From NCBI GenBank assembly GCA_033064195.1, contig JARBJD010000002.1:682001-746000 (forward strand): a stretch of 64,000 nt of DNA. Direction: 5' to 3'. Positions 32,907-46,600 of this stretch are shown here, one piece after another (position 1 is the first letter of the stretch; the number at the start of each line of letters is the position of its first letter). The DNA comes from Blattamonas nauphoetae (lineage: Eukaryota; Preaxostyla; Oxymonadida). The position numbers were made by a program, and so were the translations under genes. The notes below the pieces were generated by a model, which was given only the letters and a program-made list of their open reading frames with translations, was not told the DNA's origin and searched no databases.

Positions 32907-33991
32907 ATGAATGGGCATCGATTTAAAAATGGAGATCTGGTTTATGTCCTTCAAAATGGCAAGTACCATCGTTCACTCATTCAGTCTATGCAATACATGA
33001 ACATGAATCGGCTTTACGTCGTCACATTTCTTGATACAGAATATAAAACCTCGTTCTACTCCCCTGAAAGGAATGTCATCCCAATCACAACAGCCAATAC
33101 AGAATATGTTACCAAGTTTAATGCAGGCCTCCCACTCATCGAGACTAATGATTGTCCAAAAGTCAAACAAACTGAAACCAATCAATTTCAACAAACAACG
33201 TGGACACAAAGACAGAACCCAAAAATCTCACTGAGTCCAGTCAATCCATCTCGTATTCTCGTTTGAATTCATCTTTTGAGATGGTTTCAGCCACCACTCC
33301 TCCAACTTACCTTTTCTCATCGCCTGTCTGAGTTTGCCAAAGAAGAATTCGACACCATGACAACCAGTAACATTGTATCTTTTCTCATCCATCATTTTGC
33401 CAGATTTATGTTCTACCCCGGAGACCGTCGATCTCCCTCATTTTGAAATCATTCGTTCAAATGCTGCCAGAGGAAAAACTGTTTGTTTTCGTCTTTTGTA
33501 TTGTCCAGTGGTCTTTATCAAACTGTTATTGATCAACTTCCGGCTTACTTCAACACCTTCCTCCCTCGAAACCTCCTTCTCACCCAGGAGCGTCCCCAGC
33601 ACACATTCTGGATGAAGGTTCTAAGGAGCGACTTATCCAACCCCGGATTACTATCTCTCTATCCCAACATTCGCGAGATACGTTCCTACTGCGATCTGTA
33701 CGGTGGAGAACATCTTCTCCGCCTCCTCATCCAACTCCCTTTCTTCATCGACCAAATGGAAATTCTCAAAGACCCCGGTTTCCGGTACGAACTCCGGCGC
33801 ATTTTGAATTGCCTCCTTGAGTATGCTATCTTCCCATTGTGTAACAACTCTTCTTTCTCGCTCTCAGCTTCCTCAGCCGATTTTCTGATGACATCTTCTC
33901 AAAACCAGATTTCACACCCTCTCCTTCTTCTTTTGATCTATCGCTGTACCTTTCACAAGAACCCCCGTCTTCATCACAAAGTTTTCGATGA
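32907..33991 (+). CDS. Second MRG-domain protein with chromo-barrel-like N-terminus
   Basis: Five exons. N-terminal barrel-like segment MNGHRFKNGDLVYVLQNGKY, then NRLYVVTFLDTEYKTSFYSP; a polar linker; and an MRG domain: PPLLQLTFSHRLSEFAKEEF, YVLPRRPSISLILKSFVQML, LYQTVIDQLPAYFNTFLPRN, ERPQHTFWMKVLR, LYGGEHLLRLLIQLPFF and LLDFLSRFSDDIFS. Introns are 30, 29, 28 and about 46 nt and all restore frame. The chromo-barrel aromatic cage seen in the first MRG gene (YDEW) is absent here, so methyl-lysine binding may be lost. The two paralogs share YGGEHLLR. Head to head with SPO11, 198 bp between start codons. Confidence 0.8.
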
Positions 33992-34256
33992 TCCATGCTT
34001 AGATCGATGAGATTCTCTCAAACGGAGGCGGATATGCTATCATTTGCACAATTTTGACACATGAAGTTGTTTTATTGTGCGAGTAGATGATGCGATACGT
34101 TGAAATTCCAACAAATACAAAACTAACTCTTCCGACTCTTATAAAGAGTATTTTGAGAATATTCGGACTCAATCTCACTTTTTGCATCGAATTTGAACCT
34201 TTTTTCACAAATTTGAAGTTTCTGGATATGAATGCTCGTTTTGAAGGGTTGATCAG

Positions 34257-35654
34257 ATGAGCCGAAAAGAAAAGAACCCACCACCACCCAAAAAGGCCCA
34301 ATTTGGACGAGTTAGCAATAACCTTCAAATGGGTATCGTTGGCCTTGCAAATGTTGGAAAGTCAACGTTCTTCAATGCACTAACAAAGAGTGAAGTTCCT
34401 GCCGAAAATTACCCCTTCTGTACTATTGGTATGATGATTATCTCTGTCTTCACGAGATGTTTTTCAATTGAATCATACCAGACCCCACTACTGCACGTGC
34501 TCAAGTGCCCGATGCCCGCTGGGAGTACCTGTGTGAAGTCTACAAACCACAAAGATCAATCCCAGCTTTTCTCTCTGTCACTGATATTGCTGGTCTTATC
34601 AAGGGTGCATCTGAAGGCCTCGGACTCGGAAACAACTTTTTAAGTCACATCCAAGCTGTAGATGGCATCTTTCACATGATTCGAATCTTCCAAGATGAAG
34701 ACATCACTCATGTTGAAGGTAGTGTCGATCCTTCTCGAGATTTGGATATTGTCTCAAACGAGCTTCGGTTGAAGGCATACTTGATTACTTTTGTACATTT
34801 TCTCAGGATATCGAAATTCTCGCGAAGAAAGTTGATGGACTTGTCAGAATCAATGCACGAACGAATGACAAGACAAAGAAATTTGAGTTGGTATATTTGT
34901 TATGTTGGCATCTTTTCCAGGATACCGTTAATAAATGCATTCACATGCTTCAAGAAGAAGGAAGAGATCTTCGATTTGGTGATTGGGATGCACACGAAAT
35001 TGACCTAATAAACACATGGTCATTGCTCACCACAAAACCTGTCGTGTTCCTGATTAATATGAACCGCGACGCTTTCATTCAGAAGAAGGGAGGGAAGCAT
35101 TTGTTGGCTGTCAAGAACTGGGTCGATCAGCACTGCCCTGGTGAAATGATTATCCCCCTCTCTGCCCAATTGGAAAGAGAGGTTTGTGTTTCATTCATTT
35201 TCAATGTCCATCTTGCATGTAGCTCATTGACATGCCACCTGAAGAGTCAGCTGCTTTCCTGAAAGAACATTCACTTGGAAAGACATTGGATAAGATTATC
35301 CTTGCAGGATATTCAGCTCTTCATCTTATCCACTTCTTTACAGCTGGTGCTGACGAAGTTAAATGCTGGACTGTTCGCGCAGGCTCAAAGGCACCAAAAG
35401 CCGCTGGGGTGATCCATACTGACTTCGAAAAAGGCTTTATTGCCGCAGAGGTGATGATGTACAATGACTTCAAGGAACATGGATCGTCAGAAGCGACTGT
35501 CAAGGCTGCAGGAAGATACCTGACAAAGGGAAAGGATTATGAAGTTCAAGATGGTGACATCTGCCTATTTGTATGATATTTATGTTTTCTCTACTTTGAT
35601 GTCTTCTCATCCTCTTCTGTTCAGAGGTTTAATGTCTCAAGAGGGAAAAAGTAA
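34257..35654 (+). CDS. OLA1: Obg-like ATPase OLA1/YchF
   Basis: Ribosome- and stress-linked P-loop ATPase of the YchF family. Motifs: [20 protein letters not shown] (Walker A), NYPFCTI then [31 protein letters not shown] (switch II, Walker B), FLINMNRD at the position of the base-recognition loop, and the TGS-type C-terminus [33 protein letters not shown] and [13 protein letters not shown]. About four introns of 40-60 nt interrupt the coding region. A last intron after CLF joins a small exon (RFNVSRGKK) and ends at 35654, as in human OLA1 (FKFNTPQQPKKK). A GAAGGGTTGATC motif sits at 34243-34254, two bases before the ATG. Confidence 0.92.
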
Positions 35655-35907
35655 CCACACTCCTAATCCAAATCTGACATCACCTCTTGCCTCATGCAAA
35701 CCTCTGAAACACAGTCTCTTATTTTCAATTGTCACCTCAAAAGGGACACTTGATACTTCTCATCTTTCCTATCGTGAAAGTTTCTCAACCACTTCACCAC
35801 AAGAACAATCGTGTAGTATATACATTTCTTCCAACACCTTTGCGCTTTGAGGATAATGGTAAGTCGTTCGTATCTCGACACCAGACATCTTCGGGTTGGG
35901 TCTGATC

Positions 35908-38900
35908 ATGGATCTCCCTCTTCATCCAGCTCTTTTCAAGAAAACCATTCATACACTAGCCAGGCAATGTTTAGGGTTTCATGATTCACCAGATACATGC
36001 ACACGAGAAGCCCTCCTGGAACTACATCGAATTCTGGATAACACCGAACCAATTGGCGATGCTGGAACTCTTCTTGAACAAGCAGAACAAAAAATTTTCG
36101 CTTTTATCATACAACAGGATACCACTCATGGTATGTTTTGTTTCTGTTGTCAACCTTCGAAGACCGGTCAAAGCATCTTTTCTCATTCCGGATTGTTCAG
36201 TTGATGGAACAATTTTTCAGGGCAAACGTTGCCACTGATGAAATGCAAGCGCTCCTTGAACTTCATACAGCGATTGATGGCAACGTGTCGATTACATCAT
36301 GCGATGAATTACGGACTTCAGCATGTGAGAAATTACTCCGAATGCTGCTGACTGATGAACATTTCCTCTACCATATCACTGGCTATGAGGGAAATGTTAG
36401 GCTTTCTCTCGACCACACACATTTTGTGACAATGGATGAAGGAGGGGGAGAGATTGATGTTCTCCTCTCACTGAATGCCCCACTGATTGACGAGTGGAGC
36501 GAACGGGAAAAACTGAACATTTGTTATGTTGTTTCTATTTCTTCTTCGATGGAGGAAGCCGGATTGATGGATGAGGTACTTGAAGGCATCAGAAGCACAC
36601 TCATGGTCTTGGATTCGAATGATTACATGTCGATCGTTGTCTTTAATCGAGTAGCTCGTGTTATTCTTCCTCCGTATCGCGTTGGTATTCTGCGTGACGA
36701 AGATTTTAACGATAACAACGACCAAGGCGGTTCGGAAATGGACAATGAATTTTCACGAACCAATACTTTTACCAGTCATTCCACCTTCCTCACAAACCAT
36801 CCACACATTGAAGCCATCCTTTCTGAAATCCGTAGTGCACCATCCTCAAATCTTTGCGAAGGACTCGAACAAGGTTTTGTCACAGTCTCAGGCAATACGA
36901 AAGATGGACCATTATCAGCAGAATATCGACGAGTTATCGTTCTAATAAGTGATGGAAGTATTACAGAAGGAATTCGTGACCAAAATCTCATTGGAGCAAT
37001 TGTTAGACGTCATTGTTGTGTGGATCCATCTATCTCAGTCTCATCTCCCGAAAACACACTGCCTATTTCCATCAGTACAGTGAAAGTGGGGCAATTAGGT
37101 CAGACAGAGGATGATCTTATGCGAACAATCGCTTCTCGTGGTTGTGGAGAGTATTTCTGGGCCCCACTCCTCTCCGACATTACGCCACTCATGATCGAGG
37201 CAACACTCGGATGGAAGGAAAGAATGACACGTCTTTTATCAGTTTCATATATCCCAGTCCAGGAACTCCCGATTTTTGTTCCATCTATTGAACCAAAACT
37301 TCACTGTGAACTGACCGATGTCTGGGGGCAAAACCTCCGCCAGACCAAAATTTCATCACATGAACTGATCACTCGACTCAAGTCGAAGACAAATCTCCAA
37401 TCTGATCGGAAATTATGGATAGACGGAATAGAGCAGAATGATCTCGACCTTGCCGATATTTCTTCAGCTAAAGATGAAACTATTCACATGAAAAGTGTAG
37501 AAACAGCAGATTTAGTAAGTGGGGAAGAAAGACGATACTTATTTTCAATTGCAGCAACATCATTGAACACGCCTGATCAATCAAGAGAGTCTGATGTTTC
37601 ATCACTCCCAAGTCCAAACAAGGAAGGAAAACACATTCCATTTACATCTTTGCCTTCGTCTGATCAAAACATGTGCTTGGGCGGATTATTAATCTCATTT
37701 GCGTATCCTGATAGCCCTCAACTCGAGTCTGTATTTATCCCTGTCAATTGGAACGTGAAGAACGAGACGATGGCAAAACTCCAAGAGTACGGACCTGCTT
37801 TTCTTGCTCCTCTTGATGAGACATCGGGCACACCAGAGGAAATCAGGAAACGGAACGAACAACGACAGACAATCCTTCAGACATGGGCAGAGCGCGAGAG
37901 AAGGATCAAAATGGAGCAACTGCGACTTAAGAATGACGAAGACGACATTCAAGACTGGATGGGCCAAAAGAAAAGATGGATTTTGGGAGATCCTCCTCAG
38001 ACCTTGTTTGATATCAGGCAGCCAGGGTTTGCCTGGTTGCGACTTTCTTTCTCTTTTGCTTCGTTCTGACCCACCTTTCTGTTTATTCTTCTTCCCGCCT
38101 CTCCCACAGACTGCAGTCATACCCCACAACGTCTCCAGACACACTGCTACCAACCCTGACAACACAAGACATCCAAGAAGAGCCAAGCATTGACGTCGTC
38201 GGCCAGCAGGACAAAGAACTCACCGAGGAGTTCTGGATCACCGACCCTCTCATCCAATCCATGACTAAGAACGGGAACCCGATGCAGGTTGTGGTGGAGA
38301 CGTTGTATGCCGTTTTGGTGTTCATGCCTCAATTTCCTTATTCAGTGGAAACACAGCCCCTCGCCGTCCAACCTCGCGACAGAGTGAAGAACGACTCAAA
38401 GCAACCACTCTGCTCCAACACACACTCATCGCATTCCGCCAGATTATCACTCTCTTCATTGGTCTTCCCTTTCGATTCTGCTCACATTCTCATCTCATTG
38501 TCCGACTTCTTTCGTCTTAGCGAATCCTCGTTCCCCGCTTCCTCTGTCGCTCTTGTCATCTCTGCAGTCATCTCTCAATGCGTTCGCTTCTCCACGTCTC
38601 ATTCTTTCCACTCTCATCTCTCATCGACTCCAAAACTTCGAGTTTACTTGGCTCATAGCCAATGGTGTCATCAATGACGATGGAGAAGCTTTCAAGGAAT
38701 CCAAGTCAGATCCAAAGGAGAGTCCCAAAGAAGCAGCGACTCAGCAGGTTGACGCGAACAGTGTGATGGAGGAATGCAAATCGATTGGGTGGGTGATCGA
38801 CTCTGCAAAAAACCATCAACGAGCATCAAAAGCGTTTCCCACTTACGACCCAACGACGAGATACGACCAGATCGAAGACAGGACGGATCGGAGGAACGTG

Positions 38901-40320
38901 AAGGAGGAGAGGGACGAAGATTTCGACGACAATGAGGACGGTCTTGCCGCACCAAGAAAGTCAGCAGGTACACTCCAGGCAGTCCCACAGTTCTCGTGGA
39001 GGAACGAAGGGGGGTAGTTTGCTTTTCCTTTGTTGAATGATTCCTTCCAGCCGGAACGCCTCTCCTCCCGTTGATCCACAATCCCCACCAAGAGGCTCTC
39101 AACGCTCTCTCAACCAACCCCAACAGAATACCACCGAAGTTGAGGGGCTGAACCAGGCCTTGTCCATCTTCATCCAATCGTTCACCCCAACAGAGATGTA
39201 CATGTTAGGTGTGCTTCCCACGCTTCCATTCATCCCCTCCCCTCTCCACAGAAATCCACCGGAGCTACAACACAACGATGATGCTGGACGCCATTGCCAT
39301 GCACATCTATCGATTTCTTTCGGCAACAAGTGAGATTCTTCTGACACCTGCTGCACTCCGAGCTCGTGACGAAAGGCGTAGAGATGGCAACAGACGTGGA
39401 AAACGGGAGAGACGACACATCAAAAAGGCCCAGGATTATTGGGTGGACGACCAAGACGAGGAGGACCGAGAGGAGAGAGAGGAAGCAATCATGGTGCTAT
39501 CACCATCTTTCTCCACGACGCAAAAAGAGAAGGAGAAGGAAAGAGAGAAAGAGAGACAGAACATCATGCAAAAGCTCAATCTGCTCCTCTCCTCGATCTC
39601 TTTTCTGTTCTACTCGTCTTCACTTGGACCGACATCTTATTTGATGGAACACCGCACTCACTCGCTTGAAAACATTGCTGTAATTAACCCAGTCCCAGTC
39701 TCAGCACGACACAGGGAGCACGAACTGTACAAAGAACGGAAGAGGCTGCAGGAAATTAAGGAGTGGAAAGAGAAGGAGCTCCGAGAAAAGGAGCGGAAAG
39801 CGAAGGAGTCCAAAAAAGCCGAGCTCAAAAAGACACAGCAACCCACCAGCTGGATCCAGTCACTCCTGAAGTCGACGGGACTCGTCCGAGGAAATTCAGA
39901 TGACTCCAAAAAGGCAAAAAAAGACGACGAGAAGAAAGACAAAGAACGGAGAAGAAGAGAGGAAGAAGAGAAGCGTGAAGAGGATCGCACTCGGCGGAGA
40001 GATCAAGGCGGATACATGAAACTGGACGCTCCCCATTCTTCCTTTGCCTTGCACGGCGACACGGACGACGAAGGGAACAGCAGTGAGCTCGAGATCGATT
40101 CGGACGGATGGATGAGAGTGAAGAAGAAAGGACCAGCCAGTGTGCCATATTCTCTCTTTATTCTTCTCCAGTTGTCGAAGATAACCCACATCAGACTCCT
40201 CTTCTCGCTCCAAAGCCCAAACGGCCGTACAGCCCGAGCCGCAAAATCCCCATTGGATCCATGCAACCTCTCAATCCCAAATCTCAGGCCACGAATCTCT
40301 CAGGATTTGACGGGTCTTGA
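35908..40320 (+). CDS. Long vWA-domain protein with charged C-terminus
   Basis: The most certain part is 36200-38060: an N-terminal helical region, a beta-rich segment (YEGNVRLSLDHTHFVTMDEG), and a von Willebrand A domain: NICYVVSISSSMEEAGLMDE, TLMVLDSNDYMSIVVFNRVA, YRRVIVLISDGSITEG, and VKVGQLGQTEDDLMRTIASR. The MIDAS DxSxS is replaced by SISSS, so metal binding may be weak or lost. Downstream exons to 40320 hold long charged stretches (KERKRLQEIKEWKEKELREK, KKDDEKKDKERRRREEEEKR) and end in ATNLSGFDGS. The overall layout resembles large vWA proteins related to plant WAV3-type families, without a RING seen. Splice sites near 36130 and 38060-39200 are not resolved, so this may be two genes. 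Confidence 0.55.
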
Positions 40321-40586
40321 CACTCCCTCCCCTTTCTCTTCCCTGTCTCTTTTCCCCTTTCCCTATCCCACTATGTTCCTTGGTGTTGATATAACGAAGT
40401 TTTTGCATGTTTTGTGAATCTTGTTTTCATTTTGTTCCCTTCAGTTCCTCCGGAAACGAATGTTTCAATTTTTAAACCATTTCCAGTCGTTTCCTGACGT
40501 CACACACTCATTTTGGAAGACAAAGAATGATATTTTTCATGCAAGATCGAAAAAAATGGTCACTTCAAAACATCAAAATCCAAGCT

Positions 40587-41354
40587 TCAAGAGAAATTTT
40601 TCTCATGCTGAAAGTTCTGCAATCTGAAGAAATGAATCAAAAATACAATAAGCAATACTGGATTTGCATGAATTGAAACTGACAAAAGTTTGATTTCTTG
40701 GAGAGGATGATTCTGTTCATCAGTTGCCGTTCGCTCCATCTTATCAAGAACATCCCAACCAGAAATCACTCTACACAATAGAACTTGTGCGAAAAACAGA
40801 CTTTCCAAAGATTGTATATCTCCCATCGAGGTGGGCTTGTCTGGAATATGTGATGAAGAATTGTGAACCATTTCTGGAAGATGTGGAAAAGAAAATGAAA
40901 AACGTGTTTGGTTTGTTTGCATTTGCCATTGAGACGATTCCTCGTCGATCATGCTGAATTACAGATGAGAAAAGAAGGGCATCAGAATGAAACCAAGAAG
41001 ATCAAGTGCAAACGTGTAAAAACTCTGAAAATTCTTCGGTAAAACCTCGGCCCCAAATGGATGTCCCACCTTGTCCTTTTAAAATTGAGAGAAATCCAGA
41101 TACGGACGGGTAAAGTGAAGAGAGAGATAATACCTGTTCCAGTCGGGTCTCCACCTTGTATCATAAACCCTCGGATATTTCTGTGAAAGATCGTGTTATT
41201 GTAGTATCCGCTTGCACATAGTGCAAGAAAATTCTAATATGAGAAAGATGACGCCATGAAATAAAGAACGACTAACTTCAGCAGCCTTGGGAACAAGATC
41301 ACAGAAAATTTCAAGTTTGATTGATCCGAGGGTTGTATTTAATGTTACTGCCAT
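40587..41354 (-). CDS. Cyclophilin PPIL3-like peptidyl-prolyl isomerase
   Basis: Single-domain cyclophilin, in known biology a spliceosome-associated enzyme. Start at 41354 gives [20 protein letters not shown], then [32 protein letters not shown] and [10 protein letters not shown] across introns; these match human PPIL3 (VTLHTDVGDIKIEVFC). The C-terminal exon reads [37 protein letters not shown], again PPIL3-like (DVLDELEKLPV...IHANP). The catalytic Arg is in [10 protein letters not shown]. Several introns lie between 40780 and 41310. A C-terminal extension of about 18 residues runs to the stop at 40587. A GAAGGGTCAGATC motif lies at 41397-41409, upstream of the start. Adjacent to the cyclophilin gene PPWD1. 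Confidence 0.82.
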
Positions 41355-41460
41355 TTCGAATCGATATTTATGTTTTAGACCGAGATGAAATCTCATGAAG
41401 GGTCAGATCGTTGAGGAATTATTGCTTTTCAATTAAGAGTGAAGTGAGAGTTCTTCAAGC

Positions 41461-43549
41461 TTAAGTAATAGTGATGCTCATGATTCGTACATCTTTTACT
41501 GGCTTATCGTTCGCACCTGTCTCCACGTTCTCTATCCGAGAAATCACGTCTGTCCCTGTCACGACTCTGCCAAAAATGGTATGTTTTCCGTTCAGCCATG
41601 GTGTGGCAACGGTAGTGATGAAGAATTGGGACCCATTTGTGTTAGGCCCAGCGTTTGCCATGGCCAGAATGAAAGGTTTGTCAAATCGGAGCGTTGGGAC
41701 GATCTCATCATCAAAGTCCGTTCCCCAAATTGATGTCCCACCATTTCCAGAGGCTGTAAAGGTGAAAAAGAAGCATTGCACACAAAGTGGATCCCCGCCT
41801 TGAATCATGAAGCCCTTGATGACCCTGTGGAAGATGAGGTTGTTGTAGTATCCGTTCTTGGAGTGGACAACAAAGTTCTCGACGGCTTTCGGAGTGTCGT
41901 CGGGATACAGAGACACTGTCACATCGCCCATTGTTGTGTGGAGGATAGCGGAGTGAGCAAGCTGGGCGGGTGCTGCTTCGATCTGGTTGAGCGTCACCTC
42001 TTCGGTCGATGGTCGTTCGTTCATCACATTTCGAGTGTAGTCGCTGTCAACGTGTTGAGAACTAAGAATCAAACCTTTCTTCGGCAGGTTCTCTCCGACT
42101 GAAACAGTAGAATCTGTCTTTTCCGAGAGCAGTGCAGAAGAGAGTCGGGTCTGGCTTCCCAATTTTGTCTTTTTCGATCCCCAACTTTTGCAGTTCGACG
42201 GTTCCGATCAGAGTCGGAGGGATGTCTGGAACCCCTTGGAAGAGGGTCATCGACAAGATACGGAGAGACGACTCATGCGATCCCAGCACACAGATGAGAG
42301 AGCGCGTGGTGATGTGGTAGACTAAGAGAGATGAGAGTGAACAAAGAAACCTTTGATGCCGATGTGTGTGCCGTACATGATGTACTCGCCTGTCTCGTCA
42401 AAGATCGCCTGCCAGCTGCTCCCACCCTGCGTCACTTCCTTCTCAACCTGCCGTTCCACATTCAGCCGATGCCCAAACTCAGCATCATCCAAATCAAGCA
42501 GTTTTTGGCGTTTGTGTTCAGCTGTTGGGATTTGAGAAGACGATACGGAACAAACCTTGGATCGTTTCGAAGTCTTCATGAAATGTGACGAGGATTTGCC
42601 CCGTTAGTGTGTCAAACACCCTCAGCACCCGATCGCTTCCAAACACAGAAAACCGACGGCCGTCCTTCGAAGGCTCGAGTGAGAGGACTTTGATGTTGTT
42701 CTTGTGGAGGGAGTGCAGGTCTGTCTTTTCGGCCATTCCAAATTTGAGACCAGAAGGTGGATACTGCGGGTTGCTGGCATCAAGAATGTCAATGCGTCCT
42801 TCGCTGTCGGCAACAACAACAGCATGCAAGAACGACAAGTAGTGGAGACAGACGGCTGGTGCTTTCAAAGCGTTCTCAAACACTCGGCCTTCATCATCCT
42901 CTCCAATTGCATCGAAAATACGGAGAGTCTGGGAGTAGAGGTCAGACACCATAACATTGACAGAGCCTTCACGAGGTCGTTTTGTGACGGCACAAAGTTT
43001 TGGGGTAAAGTCAAGTTGTGACAGTCTAATCACATCAAACGAAACAACATCATATGTTTTGAGGTATTTATCTGGACTGCATGTGATCATATATACTCCA
43101 TCTTGAGACACAGACAATCCAGTCACAGGACCAGAATGTGCTTGGAATGATTTGATAAATAGAACTTTCCCCGGGAGTTTTCGCCAAAATTTCACAACAC
43201 CATCCTTGCTTGCTGTGATTAGATAGTTAGTCGGAGTGATTTTGACATGTGTTATGACGTCAAGATGCTTAAAACTCTTTTCGTACATTGTCGCATTTGG
43301 AAGTGCTTGTTCAGCAATAGGATTGATCGAACGAAAAATTGCTAAAGTAAATACACAAATAGTTTGGAGTAGATCATGAAAGAGTTAAAATAGGTGAGAG
43401 AAACATGTATTCTGAGGAAGCTCTTTTTCTGGCTGTGTTAGTGTTGGTTCGTCTTCGCCAATTGCTTGACGCTTGACAGGCTGGATATCATAGTTCAAAG
43501 GTTCCTCTTCTGTCTCGTTTAGAGGGGGTTTTCGCCCATCTTGAGACAT
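41461..43549 (-). CDS. PPWD1: PPWD1: WD-repeat protein with C-terminal cyclophilin domain
   Basis: Multi-exon gene for the spliceosomal cyclophilin PPWD1. WD part: [75 protein letters not shown] (human: MYERSYMHRDVITHV). Middle: [58 protein letters not shown]. Isomerase domain: [75 protein letters not shown]. The domain order equals the family. The N-terminal exon is acidic and begins at 43549 (MSQDGRKPP), with an alternative Met at 43612. The next gene starts 81 bp away on the other strand. Confidence 0.92.
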
Positions 43550-43630
43550 CGAGCCAAACTTTGTTAAGGGGTCTTCCTTCCCTCTAAAACACTCCTCACC
43601 TCCCGCAATCATCCTCCGAACATTGATACA

Positions 43631-46600
43631 ATGCTTCTATTCTGTTTCACGACTATTGTCTCTGTGCATTGTATCCTGACCGAGCAATCAATCGACGATC
43701 CATCTTCTCTCTTTTCGACTATCAGCCGCAACATCGTCTGCTATTCTCACATCTCAACGAATAAATCTTCTCTCCTCTCTTCAACTTGCCTCATTTTCCC
43801 TTGTTTAGACTTCACCTAATGCTGATTATCATTCTGCTCTTCTCATATTCGAAATGCTTGCTTCTCAGGGATATGTCCCTGCACAACGAATGGCAGGTTT
43901 CTTTCATGGGACAGGACTTGGCTTTGGAAATGGATATTATCGAAATACCAGTTCCATCGATTGGGGGAAGGTTTGCGAGATTTTCAGTTGAATTCTTCCG
44001 AAATTTCTTTCTTTTTCCCAAAAGATGCTCATGTACAACACATTCGCTGCAAAATACAATACAGATGCGATGAAATCACTCGCTTATCATTATTCGGATG
44101 GAATTCATGAGAGTATTGGTGGCCCGATCAACGATTGTGGATTTGCGGCTCAACTATACTCTGAGCTTGCTGAAAAAACTCTCAAAGAATCTCTTGATCT
44201 GTATACGTCCCCCGAGGTTGAAACAGCTTGGCTCTTTGTTATCCCACCATGTCGTGCTGGAGTCTTCGAGGAACCATGCTTGAATGTGTCACAACTCAGA
44301 AAAGACTCTGAAAAGTACATCACCTCCCATTCATCTATAGCAGATTTGTTTGAACTTACGTCAAGCCATACACCCCAGGGAAAAGCCCTTGTTGGGAAGA
44401 TTCAATATTTATCGAATCCAGAAAAAGCCTATGCTCTCCTCAACGAAGTCGCTGATGAAGTTCCAGAGGCCAGAGGTACTCTTGGAATCATGCATCTCTA
44501 CGGTCTTGGGATCGAACAAAGTATTGCTGATGCCAGGGCACATTTTCACGCTGGCGAAATGGCCGATGATCTTGTATCAATATCTGGTCTAGCATTCATT
44601 GAATTTATGGAGGGAAATTATGAGGAGGCCAAAAAATATGCATTGAGAGCTGCAAGTCGAAGCAGCCAACACGGTTCGTATCTGTACGGTCTTCTGGACA
44701 TTCTTGCCCCTCCGCCTCTCCATCAGAACATTGTTGAAGGTGAAGCCTATCTCGAAGCTGCTTCCATTTCCGGACATCTTACTGCCAGACTTCACTATGC
44801 CAACCTTCTTATCGAAAAGCGAGCTGACCTCTTACTCAACAATGGGAAAGGGATAAGCGGGCAAGGGCAGAATATTCATGCACTTAGACTTGCTGGTGAT
44901 GTTGGATTTGAACCTGGTGATCATTTTTGCAAACGTTCTCTGACATTGCTCAAGAGCATCATCTCAATTAGTCCGTCACAAAACAAGCGAATCACTCAAG
45001 CTATGAAAGGATCATTTGAAGCCTACAAACGAGGATTGTTTGAAAAACACTCGATTGCTCAAATTGAATGGATGAGACGAGGAAAGGAGGAACAAGCAAG
45101 AAATTCTGAGGACACTGACAAAAACAAACTTCCATCGAGGACGGATGAAGAGACCGAGTCCGAGATATCTGTGGAGGACAGAACACAACAGGTCCACGTT
45201 GACAAGCAACGAGAAAAGATCGTTACTCACCAGTACACTGACGAAGAAAAAGATGCTTGGCGGTCTGTGTTGGATCTCGCCGCTCTGGCTGACACAGGAA
45301 ATGTCTATGCCAACGAAGCGCTTGGGGAACTGTGCCTTCATTCTGTTGGTGGAGGAGCACCGTGTCTGGGTGGGATGCGAAGTGTGGACTATCTTCTCCA
45401 GGCTGTCCGCCTCGGCTCCCAACCAGCGCATATCCTTCTCGGTGATTATCTCTACTCGATCGGACTGAACAAGCTTGCTGCTCTCATGTACAGCTACGGC
45501 ATCCGCCAGTACAACCCCTTCAGACGCGAAGTGGTCATGCCTTTTCGTCCGAAGGAATTCGACATCGAATTTCCATACGAATCGTCTCTCAAGTCTGACC
45601 AGGACCCCGACGTCCGTGACTTTGTGGGGATGCGAGACCAGATTAATCCAAAGCACGGGACTCTTGAAAACCTGAAGCGATCCGTCACTGACATAAAGCA
45701 AGGTGGAATCAGTCAGGTTTTTGGAATGGCGCTCTCTCTGTTCAAGAAGGGGCGCGATTGGATCATGTCTTTTGGCTTGAGAAGCGTCCACGCCCAGGGA
45801 CGTCTTATCGGCGAGGCAGATGCATCATTCAAACTGGCGTTGATGGTTGCTCGAGGAGACATCGGCGTTCGTTTTGGAGCAGACGTCATCCAAACACCAT
45901 TCGATCCAACAAAAAATATGACCGAATATACCAAATCACTTGCGGAAAAGCGACGAAAAGAACGTGCATCGCAACAGACAAAGAACAACACCAAACCCAA
46001 CGACCAGGAACACAAAACCGAACAACATGAGGAGCCAGAACAGGATTCGACTCAAACCGACGAAGCGATTCGGGAGAGACGGAGGAAAAGAATGAGAAGA
46101 ATGGAGAGAGATAGAAAAGCGGCTGGGAAGTCATTGGCCAATGAACTCGGTGAATTTCTGGTTGAACTCGATCTACCAGCCCCCGACGAACTCTCCCTCA
46201 TTGACATGAGTGAGTACGATGAAGAAAACAATTCCACTCAGGCACCGGAGGACAAATGTCCGAGAGGCAGCGAATGCTTCAAAACACTTCAAGAAAAACG
46301 TCGTCAAATCATCAGACAGCTTTTCGGAATGAGCTCAACGAAGATGCACACCGCGAACGACCTGTTCCTCTTCCTGTATTATGCCATTGTTTTTCGGTAC
46401 GTGACCGAGTTCTCTGAAGATGGAGGTCCATTTGCGACAAGCACCTTGATTTTGATCGCAAGTGTTATTCTTTTCTTTATTTCTGCCCTCATCATCATTG
46501 CCAAGAAATGTGACACTGTCGAAGAGGAACCTGAAGATGAAGGAAATATGGCTGAACTGAATCCTGCCCCATTTCTTGATGATCAACAAGAGCCCGATGA

